Of a stretch of DNA of 64,000 nt, positions 44,555 to 55,989 are shown piece after piece; position 1 is the first letter of the stretch, and the number at the start of each line of letters is the position of its first letter. The stretch is from Vombatus ursinus (taxonomy: Eukaryota > Chordata > Mammalia > Diprotodontia > Vombatidae), in assembly GCF_900497805.2 (NCBI RefSeq), contig NW_020954681.1, positions 2,501,860-2,565,859 on the forward strand, read 5' to 3'. A program made the translations under genes and the position numbers. The notes beneath the pieces were generated by a model. It saw nothing but the letters and a program-made list of their open reading frames with translations. It was not told the DNA's origin and did not search any database.

Positions 44555-46812
44555 CAACAACCAATCACAACAAAACTTGTCCTGAGGGAGTCCACAGGAA
44601 GAAATTTTCTATTTGAATGCAGAGATGAATAGCTGATCTATCTTGGCATTACAGAGACTGTTGCCTCACTTTACTTCATGTCTCTCTTCCCTTTCCTTTT
44701 TAGCTTCAGTCCATATGTTGGCTGCTACTTAGTCCAAACTCCTACTCCAGCCTCCTTTTACCACTGTCTACCACTGCCTGAGATATGGAGTTCACACAGC
44801 AACATTCCTATGTGGCTCTAGCTGGGGAGCTAGATGTACTCTGTAGTCACAGCAGATTCTTGTCTTAAATTAATCAGTTCCCAGCTGTTCCCCCCTTCCC
44901 CCACACACCCTTCTTACCCCTGATCTCTAAGCAAATAGAATAACATTTGTTGGTAGAGTTTAATGGTTAGCAAATTAGCCCATTTTCTCCAACTTTTCAC
45001 ATATTCCAGCACATATACACGAATTTCTGCAAAACAGATTTCCAGAAACATATAAAGCATGCATTTTCTTTTTATTTGTGCAGGTTTAGCCATGTCATTT
45101 CTTTTCATGGTAAATAGCCAGAAAGCTGGTATTTCAAACTGGTTACCTTCATATCATAATAAAAATCTATAAATTACCTAGAAATGCACAAGAGGAAAAT
45201 GATGCAGTGAAAGACATATCCTATAGACACCCTTTTGTTTATTTTGCCCATGAGGAATGTCTATAATAATAACATATCACATCCATAAAAGCAGACAAAC
45301 CATTATGCATGACCTACAGAGATCTATAGTTTTAAGGTGGGCCAAACAGAAACACAGAACTGTGCTGCCAGAATGCTAATTGGATGCTGTAAAGACATAC
45401 ATTGACCCTGGTTGGTGTGACGGCATGACTGGTAGTGCAAAAGAAGTCACAATTCATAAGAATGACATCACCAAAATCTCAAAACAACTCTCATTATCAA
45501 ATGGAGATTTTTTGGGGACCGTTTGCCTTGGCATGACCATGGATCCCCAGCTACCCATGTCCAGTTCAGCCATTTCCAGACACTTTTCTTCCTCAGGTAT
45601 AAACCTAAATCTTAACCAGAAACGAGCAAACAAAAAAAGCAACACCAACAGAACCTCAATTGAAAAGGGGGCTCCCTTCCCCCTCCAGATTTCTACTGTG
45701 GGTAACAAAAAAGGGGGGCAGGGAAGAACTAGGAGGAAGTTAAAAAAAAGCAGCTCCCTTGGAAAAGGAGGAAACAAGAGCCAGCTGGAATGGGAGAGAA
45801 TAGGGAAAGAGGGAGTTCCAAGGAGAAGAGAATGACAAGAAGGAGCCAGAAAGAGGACAGAAGGATTAAGAGAAACTGGAAAGAGGGCAGAGGGGATGGA
45901 AAAGAATGAAAACAGGGCAGAGGGTAAAAGGACAAAGTCAAAGAATTGCAGGAGCTAAACAAACATTTAGCAAATGGTAGAAAAAATAATACACTACTTA
46001 AAGCACTCTTGGGATGCTGCTAGGCACCTCTCCAGCCTTCCCAAGTGTCCTGCGGGGTGCTTTGTCAGCCAGATGCCCCTCTCGAGCTCCCGGAGACTGG
46101 CATGTACACACATAGGAAGTCTTAGCAAAAATCATTCACCCACTCTGCGAGCGTATGATCGCAGCTCATGCCCGGAGAGGGTGGGGGAGGGAAAGAGGAG
46201 GGGGAGCGGGGGAGCAGAACAGGCACAGGGCTAGTGGGAAGATGGCAAATGAAGCAGCCGTTTGCCTGCCTAGGGAAAGACGGAATAGAGATGCCGCCGC
46301 TCCGAGCTCCGAAAGGAGTCCCGAGGTAGCCGATGGCAGCGACAGCGAGTACCGCATTGCCGCAACCCCGTGCCCAGGGCCGGGGCTGAAGCCGGTCGGG
46401 CTGTTTCCCTGAGCGTCCCCCTTCAGCTGCCCAGGCTGAGAGATTGGCACGGGGGCAGTCCTATCCCAACCCACCGAGGGTAGCAGCTGGAGTTTCCCAG
46501 ACGCCTCTTTAAAGCCACGGAGAGATGGGGGGGGCAGGGTTTGAGCATGCCAGGCTTCGAAGGCTGGAGTCTCTCCGCAACCCCCCTTTCCTTCCCTTCT
46601 CTCCCCCCCTGTCGAAAGTGCCCTGCTCTTTCCCCTCACTCTCAGCCCGTGCCAGCTCAGAATGGACCAGGGCAGAAGGGGAGCGGTATTCAGGCATCTC
46701 CATCCTTTCTGCGATCAGAACGTCCCCCAGACCCGGCCAGAACCCCGACCTTTCAAAGTCGTTTTTCCAGTCTCCACCCCCGGCTTCGGCTCCTCTGTGC
46801 CAGAGCCCCCTG

Positions 46813-46820
46813 CTTACCCA
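46813..46820 (-). other. SLITRK4: Candidate first-exon splice donor 1
   Basis: Minus strand reads TGG|GTAAGC (GT at 46817-46816), a good donor inside the CpG-rich region, about 3.4 kb before the acceptor. Confidence 0.4.
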
Positions 46821-47228
46821 CCAGATCGTGCTAGCTGCAGCATCTCGTTAAGGTCCCAGGCAAGTGCCGAGCCCCTGGCCCGACGAAGTGGTTGCGAAGG
46901 GTCAAAGGCGCCGAGAGAGAGAGAGAGAGAGGAGGCCCGTGGGCCAGCTGGCGGGCGCCGAGAGTCGGAGCCCGGGGGCAACTAGGTCCCCTTTGGGTGC
47001 CCGAATCCAGGGCTGCCGCTAACACCCATCGCCGGAGAGGATTCCCCGGGTACCCGAGCCCAGGCAACAAGGAGGCGGCGACCACACGCCCTGCGCTCCG
47101 AGGGCACCCAGCAAACTCGGGATGCTTCCCCCACCCCCAACAACCTCGCCGCCTCCCCAGTGTGCCTGGGTGGGAGGGCAGGCCAGGGTGGGGGATGGAG
47201 CGCCCAGCCTGCCTCCCACTGGTCGGGC

Positions 47229-47238
47229 ACCTACCTCT
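47229..47238 (-). other. SLITRK4: Candidate first-exon splice donor 2
   Basis: Minus strand reads AGAG|GTAGGT (GT at 47234-47233). Confidence 0.3.
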
Positions 47239-47394
47239 CCTCTGCTCTCCTCTCAGCTCCGCTCTCCTCCCCTACTCTGCTTAGCTTCGTTGCTGTGGTT
47301 GGACTGCTCGCCTCCCCTCTGTTCGCCTCCGGTCCCCTCCCCTCTGCTCTGCTCTGCTCTGCTCTCCTCTCCGATCCGGACACATCTAAGCCTG

Positions 47395-47510
47395 CCCGGC
47401 TGCTCCTGCCTGCCTGCCTCCCTCCACCCCTCCTCCTCCCTCCCTCCCTTTCTCCCTCCCTCCTTCTCTTCTTCCCTGCCTCCCTCCCTCCCTGCTTGCC
47501 TTCCTATCTG
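47395..47510 (+). repeat. Pyrimidine-rich tract
   Basis: (CCTC)n/(CCCT)n low complexity next to the CpG-rich region. Confidence 0.85.
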
Positions 47511-47574
47511 CTCTGCAGTTTTTGCGATTGTCTGTCTCTACGTGATCTGGACTTCTGCTCCTCCGCACACTCTC

Positions 47575-47797
47575 ACTCCTCGCGCGCGCACACACGCGCT
47601 CACACACACATCTACACAGAGAGAGGGACTCACAGACAGGAACATACACACACATACACACACTCACAGTCGCGCGCACTTGGGTGCGGATAGACGGACG
47701 GACGGACACACACTCACACCGATTCCTCTGACAGCCAGGCTGCACCTTTATATACACGCACAGAAGTCTTTCCTCCCTTCTCCCCTCCCCGCGCACG

Positions 47798-47834
<37 letters not shown>

Positions 47835-47948
47835 GCACACTCACATATAACCCCTCCACAGTACTGCCTCTCCCCAAGCACATTCCTGGTCCCCTACCTC
47901 GGCCACGGTGCCCCAGTCCTGGGCGCGCGCACACACGCACACAGACAT

Positions 47949-47981
<33 letters not shown>

Positions 47982-48153
47982 CACATACACACAACACAGA
48001 ACACACTTTTTTCTGTCCTCCCCCACCGTACACTTTCCCCCAGTGAGGCAGCCCCCAGCCTCCAGGGACCCTCTAGTAGAGCGAAGGTCCCCGCCCCCCC
48101 CAAGTCTTTGCTCCCACCCCCGTCCATTCTAGCGGGAGCGCGCGCACACACAT

Positions 48154-48189
<36 letters not shown>

Positions 48190-48230
48190 ACAGGCGCGCA
48201 CTCACAATCAATCGATCGATCGATTGATCA
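47575..48230 (+). repeat. Cluster of (CA)n/(CG)n microsatellites
   Basis: At least five alternating tracts: 47580-47612, 47640-47672, 47789-47840, 47925-47990 and 48143-48187, several with CGCGCG ends. A (ATCG)n palindromic bit lies at 48205-48230. Frames rich in His/Thr or Cys/Val are artefacts of the repeats. Confidence 0.92.
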
Positions 48231-48311
48231 ACGAGCAAAGATGTCTCTGGGGGCATTCCTGGGAGACAGCAAGCAAGCACTACCAGCTGGAGAAGGACCC
48301 CCCTTCCAGGG

Positions 48312-48354
48312 CGGGGGGGGGGGGTGGAGTGGGGGGGGGGGGGTGGGGGGGGGA
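48312..48354 (+). repeat. Poly-G tract
   Basis: Three long G-runs separated by TGGAGT and T; G-quadruplex-capable on the plus strand. Confidence 0.9.
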
Positions 48355-48618
48355 GAGTGTCACGCAGCCGCGGCCACTGTCGCGGAATTAAGAACTACGA
48401 GGCTAGGATGCAGGAGGGGGTGAAGGCATGGCAAACAACGCCAGCCAGCACTTTCGAATCTAGTTACTGTACCTTTCTCCTTCCTTCCTTTCTTCCGTCC
48501 TTCCGTGACAGCTCGATCGCCCCGCATCGCAAGGAGAAGCTGCCGCACTTCTGCAGAGCGAGCGATCTTTAGGTAGGGGCTGAGTTCCGAGGATCTCAGA
48601 GGCTTCGCACTCGCCCAG

Positions 48619-48628
48619 CCTACCTGTG
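48619..48628 (-). other. SLITRK4: Candidate first-exon splice donor 3
   Basis: Minus strand reads ACAG|GTAGGC (GT at 48623-48622), a strong donor match. It would place an alternative first exon between about 48625 and 48950. Confidence 0.3.
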
Positions 48629-48997
48629 TGTCCGGGGCCGGGGTGCTGGAGCCTGGAGTGAGACTCCAAAGTGGAATTGGGGGGGGGGTCAAGCGGCTCA
48701 ATGACCCCTACACCCACCCCACAAAGCGCACCACAGCCTCTGGCTGAGATGCGGCAAGGGTTAAGCCTGGGGCAGCCGGGGGCTTGGGCCCCGGCTGGGA
48801 CCAGGGAGCCAGCAGAGGTGTGGGACGGGGGACATGCCGCACTTGCGACCACAAACCTGCCTGGGCTACTGAGCATGCCCAGATCCAGGGCTATAGCCCT
48901 ATAAGAGAAGCATTGTGTGCATTCCACTCCTCCAGGGTTTGGGGGTGGCCAGGAGGGGCTGTGAAGGGACAGGCGGGGGGAGGGGCCCCCGCCCGAA

Positions 48998-49017
48998 GGG
49001 GGGGGGGGGGGGGGGGG
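48998..49017 (+). repeat. Poly-G tract
   Basis: About 20 consecutive G, near the 5' end of the SLITRK4 promoter region. Confidence 0.9.
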
Positions 49018-49019
49018 AG

Positions 49020-51445
49020 AGTAAGCCGCCAGCCAAGGGAAGAACGAGCTAAGGAAAGTCGCTTCTAGCTTGACAGTAGTTCATTGTCATGATCAATATC
49101 AGAAAAGCAGGATCACTAGGCTCCTGGTTATCCGAGGTTGAGCCAGCCAATATGTGAATTATCTAGGCCTCTTCTCTCTACCCATTTCATTTTGGTAGCG
49201 AGTCCACTAGGGGGTAGGAAGGGTCAGAGAAAAAGAGTAAAATTCAAACAAGTTAGTTTTTCTGCCAGTCACTAGCTATGGAAAAAAAAAAGAAAGAAAG
49301 AAAAGAAATAAACAGGGGGAAAAGGCTTGGTGGGACAAGAGGGTTAAAACCCAAAGTGGTTTGGGTATCTCTGTGGTTCTGTGGGCATTTCCCGGCCAGC
49401 TGCAAAAATAAACCTTGACACAAGCCCTTCTTCTATTCTACCCAAGCCCCAGCTGTTGTAGGTGCTTTGCAAACAAAATCAGCTGCCTCTTTTTGTGGGG
49501 TATAGGTGAATACCACTCCCACCCCATTCTTTTTTTCTTCCCATCTAACAAATATTTATTGAGGCCTACTCTGTGCAGAGCCCCTGCTAAGATGCTATTG
49601 TATGTATCGGGGGAGAGCAGAGTGCACAGGGATGAATAAAACTGGGTACTGATTCTTTTTTCCCCCTGTGTTTAACTCAACCTTCTGCCCAATCTACTAG
49701 TAGCATTCCTTAGTGGCTCTAGCAGCAGAAGGGGGTCTATCCAGTAGCCCACAATGATTTCTGTTTAAACATCAAAACCCCCTAAAGCTGAAACAAGCAA
49801 TGGCTTTGCAATCAGACTTTGGATGCTGGCTGGAATCTGCTGGCTGAACATTAACCAGAACCACTGGTTGTGTAAAGGTCCTCTTTCTCCACATGCAACC
49901 CTGATGGGCATACACTTTGTGGAAGCGAAGTCCTACCCCTTTCTAAGGAGCTAATGCGGCATCTTTCCATGTGCAAAGCACTTATCTGTTATTCAGGGCA
50001 GCCCTACTGCTTTCACCAAATGCACATAGCCCATTACCGAGTTGGAATTCCTCTACTAGCTTGTGCAGATATAGTTACAGTCTTTACAAACATGGTTAAG
50101 TGTTACACCTTGCAAAAAAAAAAAAAAGAAGAGGCTTCCCCACAGCACCCCCCCCCCAATTCTCCTGCCCTATTAAAAACAACCTAGGGAAGAAATTGAA
50201 TGGGCAGCAGTGGTAACATTTGCTGTATGAAATGTGAAATCCATTCTGAAAGAGCCCTGTCTAAAGGAAACACCAAGGGTTTTTTCCCTAACACTATGTG
50301 TATTTGTGCAGCTCATGTCTGTGAGGTGAGATTCTCCTCCGCCATAGGTAACAGCTGCACTGTGGACAAATTCCCTCTACTGTGCTCCACTCGAACAAAA
50401 CAGACTCTGCTAATTAGGAACTCGAAATTTGCATTATATTGCATAATGCAATTGTGAAGTAACAACGGATACCAAAACAATGTGGCATTTCTTCTAACAC
50501 ACTCTATACATCTCTAGCTATATATAGCTAGAGATGTATTCATTATCAGGATCCTGGAATTGTTTGTACTTTACCATAAATGTTAAGAGGATTCAATAGA
50601 CTATAGGGAAAACCCAGACCTGCAAATAAAAGGCACAGTACAAGGATTGAGGGTATCTGCCAAGACCAGCTTTGGGCAGCAACTAGCAGACAATTTAAGG
50701 GCCTCTCTCTCTTCAGCTTTGGAAACAGCTAATTGAAATAATCGTGGGCTGTTCTCTTTCGTGTGGGTAGGTGGAGACTTGAAAACAACTGTGTGGGGAA
50801 ATGTCAGTTAAGTTGCATAGCATCACAGTCCTAAGAGGTATTATTTGAGAGATATTATTTGATTAATATGCAACCCATTCAGATAAGCTGTTGGAAATGA
50901 AATCAAGAGAAGAGAAACTCTCTCCGAATGAAATTGAAATAGCACTCCCAGCTCTTATAGGTGGCACATACCTTGCTTTCAGATGATGGGAACTGCCCAT
51001 TCTTTAACATTTCCCCCCTCCTTTTCTGCCTCTTGGAATTGTGAACACATGACTGTTTCCTGACAGCAAAGGGGAGGGGGCGTCCCAGATCCAAGCAAGC
51101 CCAAGTTTAATAAAACTGCCACCCACTATCCATGCCCTTCCAAGAAGGCCGCAAGTAACATGCCACCCCCACCCCAGTCCCTCACAGTATGGGGTTACCT
51201 GAGATTGCACTGATGCATTGACATTTTTACTCTGGGTCATGGATCGGGAAAGTCAGATCAGTGGTAGAGATCTTTCCTTTTCACTTCTCTACTAGAGGGG
51301 GAGCCCACAGTGGCATCTAACCATAACTTTTAACTTGCTCACTCCGTGGGTGTGCCCCCATCACCTCCTCCACTTGCAATCATTAGCTAGTTTCCCTTAC
51401 TACACTGGTCCCTTCCTGATTCTCTCTGTCCTATAACAAGTCATT
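49020..51445. other. Repeat-poor DNA upstream of SLITRK4
   Basis: No gene recognised. Contains one fragment of the ancient long repeat (49545-49640, 'aacaaatatttattgaggcc') and the palindrome at 50506-50539. Otherwise no transposable element is seen, fitting upstream regulatory DNA (inference). Confidence 0.4.
50506..50539. repeat. Perfect 34-bp palindrome
   Basis: Left half ATACATCTCTAGCTATA is followed at once by its exact reverse complement, with no loop. The bases just outside (T and T) break the symmetry. Confidence 0.97.
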
Positions 51446-51449
51446 ACTA

Positions 51450-51645
51450 TTCTTTCCCTGTCCTGAAATTCTTTTATGAGAATTTTGTTTTTACTTACCT
51501 GAGCATGTGTTATGACCTTACTGGACACCCCCAGTAAAATGTAATCTCCTTGAGGGTAGGGAATGTTGGACTTTTTTGGTTTTGTCTCTGCATTCACAGT
51601 GGTGGGCACATAGAACACACTTACTAAATGCTCCTGGAATTGAAT
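51450..51645 (+). mobile_element. L2 LINE 3' end
   Basis: 'tgtaatctccttgagggtag' and 'gtgggcacatagaacacact'. Confidence 0.78.
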
Positions 51646-51649
51646 CTGA

Positions 51650-51775
51650 GGTATTGGAATGGAGGCTGGATAATCATTTGCTAGGATGTTAAAGAGCAGA
51701 TTCTTGTTCTGGCAGGAGTGGGGCTACATGACCTCTGAGGCCCCTCCTAGCTCTGACATTCTGGGATACCTAGAA
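51650..51775 (+). mobile_element. CR1/L3-like LINE 3' terminus
   Basis: 'ggaggctggataatcatttg', 'ggggctacatgacctctgag', 'gcccctcctagctctgacat', 'tctggga': the forward form of the terminus seen in complement at 31690 and 61318. Confidence 0.72.
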
Positions 51776-52399
51776 TAGTCTCAATTTGGAGGGTGGGGAA
51801 CTGAGTTCCCACAGGTAGCTTCCCAGCACATACCCAGCCAGCAGCCAGAGACTTCCATCAGCTCAGGAACCCCAAGCTTTAACCCTGTAGGATTTTGTGT
51901 AGAACAATTAAAAAACAAATGAAGAGTCCAAGATTTAGATAAGACTACAACAAATAATATCCCAAACTGTTTTTTAGAGTAAGCTAAAAGAAAACAAAGT
52001 AGAGTTTTCTACTGGAACTTGACTTTTTAAAGAACTCCTTAACTCAAACCATAAGGCAGCTCTGAGCTGTTCACTCTCCTTCCTTCAAGACACATAAACT
52101 ATCACACTAGAAGTAGAAACAATCCCCTAGACAAGCCCTAGTTTAAAGGCAGTTGCCAATGATTAAAACATGAACGGTATCAGTGTCAAACACTGCGAAA
52201 TGAAAATAATTATAACAGCAACAAAACTTTGCCATAGCCTCCAGTGGCATTCACTTTCACCTGATTCATTATTTATCCCTGCTCTTTAAAATCATAACAA
52301 GGCTAAGATTCGCCATATACCAGTCAAAGTGAATGCATTTTTTTTCTTTAAGAGAGAGTACACTTTGTCACTATTCAGATGGCTAACTGTTCACTTCTG
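51776..52399. other. Unassigned non-coding DNA
   Basis: Nothing recognised. Confidence 0.5.
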
Positions 52400-52810
52400 C
52401 TAGAGCTGAAAGAGATCATAGATTCAGAGCTGAGTCCAAGCTTTTAATCTTACAGATGAGGAAACTGAGGTCAAGAAAGGAGGAATGACTTGCTAAAATT
52501 GAAATTCAAGTCTTAAGAACCTGGGATCATAGATTTTAATCTGGAATGGACCTTAGAAGCTAGCTAGTTCAACTCTCCCATTTTACAGATGAGTAAGTTA
52601 AATGACTTCCCTGGGCTCACACAGCTAGTAAATAACAGAGCCAGGGCTCAATGACTCTAAAGCCAATATTCTTTCCACTGTATTATGATGTCACACCTCT
52701 TACTCCAAATTCACTACTGTTTCCATGACACCATCTAATCTACAGAACATCATTAACCCCTACCCCACTTTACAAAGGAGGAAACTGAGGAACTGTAGGT
52801 TTGGGGGCAT
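52400..52810 (-). mobile_element. Three MIR fragments in a row
   Basis: 52400-52500 ('cagatgaggaaactgaggtc'), 52520-52690 ('ccattttacagatgagtaag', 'cacacagctagtaaataaca') and 52740-52810 ('tttacaaaggaggaaactga'), all in complement. Confidence 0.8.
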
Positions 52811-54195
52811 GTTGGGCAAAAAAGTAATTTTTGTTTTATAAACAAAGGTAAACATTCGGGAACCATCTTTCACAGGTATAAAATACAAATGCTCAAAACA
52901 AGACTGAAAGTATAACCAACATGAAAAATTCTGGATATGAAATATTCCTGATGGGCTGCTTTCAATCAGCCAGTCCAAATCTCAGACAGTTATGGGATTT
53001 TTCCATACATAGGGTCCATTACAGTCTCTGAGTCTGAATTTGCAAAGGTGATTCCACCACTCTCTTTTGTGTCTTTTGCCATTGTACAACGGAGACCCAG
53101 AAAAACATGGCAGGTACATCTGCAGTCTTCTTGAAACACAAAATGATAAAGAAGAGTGGGGACTTTATATGTGTCCTCTGCGGGGCCAAATGAATTAGAA
53201 GAAATGTGAAATATATACCTATTTGGTTTCATCTCATTTCGAACTAACCTGACATTCCATTTTTTCCCCCAGGATACCTTTCTAAAAGTCATGGCTAGTA
53301 AGTAACCTGTCACCTTTTCCAGAAACCAATGTATCAACTGTGAATACATAAAAAATCTCCTTCTCCAGGCAGTTTGATTTAAAAAAAAATTGGATACCAT
53401 TCACTGATTATTTGGAGGTGGGTGGGTAATAGAGGAGCATGTCATTCTTTTAGGGTCCTTGTTATTTCGTTGCCAATGAGTGCTTGTCTGGTAAAGCCTG
53501 CCTGTACTGCAGATACTTTCTAGAATATCATTTCACTAAATCATAGCTACCAATGTGACATTGTCAGGGCTGTGGTTTTCTTTTTCTTTCCATGTACTCT
53601 GTAACTTGGAGAAATCTCATCTTCCTTGCTCACTGTCAGAGATTACTGCCCTGAAACAAACTCAACCGCCCTCAGACAACTCAAAGATAATAAAGATTGG
53701 GAAATAAAAAATAAGACGTTAATAGCCAAACAATCCACTGTGAGAATTACTCCCAAGGGCAATACAAGCCCTATAACACCAACTGAAGCTCAGTCAGAGA
53801 CAGAGAATGTTCTTCCATTTTTACCATGCCCTAGTCTATCTGGGGAACCAGCATGTTGTCTCTCGCTGACAAAAACCATTTCTTCTAAAAAACTATTGAG
53901 GGTCTTTCTCTTCAACCCTTTGATAAATGGATTTTTCATTTTCTTTTTCTTTCTTACGAACAAATAGAGATTTCAACCTTTTCTTTCTTTTTTATACACT
54001 CAGAATTTCAGAGCTGAAAGGAAATGTTTGGATTTATTTCTAAATGTCCTTTTGGAGCAATTAAAAACGTTGATCAAGATTATGTGGGATAAGGAGGGTA
54101 AAAAAGACACAACAGAAGGATGTTTTCAAATATGATATAACTTTAGAGGAACTCCCTTTATCAATGCAAATCGGTAACTACTCTGCACCTTGTAG
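52811..54195. other. Unassigned non-coding DNA
   Basis: Contains a 136-codon minus frame (52990-53400) without recognised domain. Its middle (residues near DCRCTCHVF) does not match a family I know. Not called. Confidence 0.4.
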
Positions 54196-54199
54196 TCTT

Positions 54200-54560
54200 A
54201 AAGAGTCTCTTGGGGCACTGAGAGATTAAATAACTTTGCTCAGGGTTCCATAGTCAATATGTGTCAGAGGCAGAGAATGGAATCCAGATCTTCCTAACTC
54301 AGAGACTGGCTCCCCATCCACTATACCAGGGGTGGGGAACCTGCAGCCTGGAGGCCACATGTGGCCTTCCAGGTCCTTGGGTGTGGCCTTTTGACTGAGT
54401 CCAAGCTTTACAGAATAAATTCTTTTATTAAGGGGATTGGTTCTGTGAAGTTTGAATTCAGTCAAAGGGCCACACCTGAGGACCTATTGGGCCACATGTG
54501 GCCTTGAGGCTGCAGGTTCCCCACCCCTGCACTATACCATATTGTTTCTCAAAAAAGCAG
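54200..54560 (-). mobile_element. MIR split by hAT-type MITE
   Basis: 'gagattaaataactttgctc', 'gcagagaatggaatccagat' before, and 'atattgtttctc' after the MITE; complement MIR. Confidence 0.78.
54327..54529. mobile_element. Fold-back hAT-type MITE, copy 1
   Basis: 203 bp beginning CAGGGGTGGGGAACCTGC and ending with its reverse complement. The 8-bp CACTATAC stands on both sides (54319-54326 and 54530-54537), a perfect target duplication of hAT length. The whole element is one imperfect palindrome: each arm of about 97 bp pairs with the other at roughly five of six positions, around a TTTTATTAAGG centre. No coding capacity. Confidence 0.9.
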
Positions 54561-54839
54561 CAATACTCAGAATTATGAGATGTTAAAAGTTATCCATACC
54601 TTTACATTTATAAAGTTGACTAAAATTATGGAGAATCAAAGATTCCATGAAGAATCAAAAATCTCACATTGGTTTTTAAATATTTTTAAAAAGCATTTGG
54701 GTTGAAGAAGATGCTACCTTAAGGGTTCATCTCTAATCATGTCTCCTGTGCATATGTTAAAATAATACAGTAATCCTTCAAAGATGCAGCAAGATTGATA
54801 CACTTGTTTGCTGTATTCCCTGATGATCAATATTAAAGA

Positions 54840-55430
54840 AAGCACAAGATAGGGAGACATACGCTTGTGAAAGGTGGTCGCTGCCATCTCCGGGAGCATC
54901 CAGCATAGTGTCCCAATAGCAGAAGACTTCCCTGTAGATGGTGTGGTTCTGTAAATGTTCCTGTTTGGGCTTGTATCAAGCCCTGGAACAATGCAGAACC
55001 TACCTACTAAATGACATTCGTGATTACTCAAACCCATTTGGGCTAACTATCCACACATAAAAAACCAAGTGGATGAAGAATGCTTATTTTTCATCCTATG
55101 ATATACAGTTGGATGGACTGCTCATAGAGCTGGTGCATTAACATATATAGCTTGGAAAGACACTGAGGCTACATAATGAAGTGGGCTCAGAAATGAAGAG
55201 AGCTCACTAGATTACCTTTGGTAAACTGCACAGTTCTTTTCATGACTCCAAGTTTCCCCTTGAAACAAAGGCTCATCTTTTTAACACCATTATTCTTCAG
55301 GCTCTCCTATATACCTGAGAAGCATGAGACACCTCTGATTCTGGTGGATTAAACATGCTGGTCACCCAAAGCTCAATGATGAGATTCATAGTGAAGTTAA
55401 ATAGGTTGAAACATATTAGGTACACTGTGC
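54840..55430 (+). mobile_element. RTE-type LINE fragment
   Basis: Forward frames read NPFGLTIHT, then KTKWMKNAYFSSYDIQLDG, then LLIELVH and IYLGKTLRLHNEVGSEMKRA, matching the RT and downstream region of RTE-clade elements (LGLTINTKKTK, YLGQ, INEIKRR). Stops and frame changes show it is dead. Confidence 0.78.
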
Positions 55431-55985
55431 TCAGTGCCTTGAACACTCTTGATGCTTGATAAATATTTTATTAATTTAATTGATGGCATTGATAGGACTT
55501 ACCAGAGCTTATACTTTGTTGATATGGGCTTCAAGTATCCCAATTATACACAGAAGAGGTCGATACACACAAAAGCTTTAGGGTTTTGAACAATCAATTG
55601 TCAAAGTATCAGAAAGAGGGGAAGATATAAAAAAAGAGGACAAAATCTTGGATAGGATCACATTTTTATTTAATAAGGTCATCAGGAGAATATCAATAAA
55701 TACTGATTCATATAGCTAGGATCAAATGAGTTAACATATGTAGAGCACTTAGGAAAGTTTAGAACACTATATAAATACTAAATCATATTCTCCAGTAGAC
55801 CACATCTTTAAAGTTGCATATTGACTGGAAAGTGTAGAGAGTACAAAATCTTTGTGATGTGTTGACTATTAAAAAATTGATTCAATAGAGCAAAAAAACA
55901 CCTAAAAGGACCTCCACCCACAAGATGACTCCTGTGCAAATGTCAAAATTATATATGATTTCTCAAAAGATAAAACAACAGAGAT
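55431..55985. other. Unassigned, with short L2-like and MIR-like scraps
   Basis: 55435-55490 ('gctcagtgccttgaacactc') may be an L2 tail and 55720-55790 a MIR 3' scrap. Confidence 0.4.
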
Positions 55986-55989
55986 AATT

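Larger units (their letters stand above)
43405..46816 (-). other. SLITRK4: SLITRK4 5' intron (minimum extent)
   Basis: From the acceptor at 43405 to the nearest good donor (46817). It holds an alternating TA/CA tract (43500-43640), a MIR (44118-44340), a (CA)n (44511-44551) and a purine-rich block (45700-45960). The 151-codon forward frame at 45380-45835 is low-complexity lysine/serine-rich and not called. Confidence 0.5.
46140..47420 (-). promoter_or_regulatory. SLITRK4: CpG-rich promoter region of SLITRK4
   Basis: This is the only extended GC-rich, CpG-rich stretch in the window (for example 46290-46400 and 46860-47110), set against an AT-rich, CpG-poor background. It lies a few kb upstream of the SLITRK4 coding exon, where promoters of neuronal developmental genes often sit. 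No TATA box can be singled out, and the start site is unknown. Many overlapping open frames here are a consequence of GC content. Confidence 0.7.

Noticed and set aside
45380-45835. 151-codon plus-strand frame upstream of the CpG region
   Set aside because: Second half is low-complexity Lys/Gly/Arg from a purine-rich tract; no domain, and it lies in the SLITRK4 intron on the other strand.
47122-48280. Long open frames rich in His/Thr, Pro/Ser or Cys/Val in the promoter region
   Set aside because: They are readings of CA, CT and CG simple repeats on both strands.
48888-48905. GGGCTATAGCCC palindrome with TATA-like CTATAAGA
   Set aside because: Could suggest a divergent promoter, but no other promoter or exon sign lies on the plus strand.
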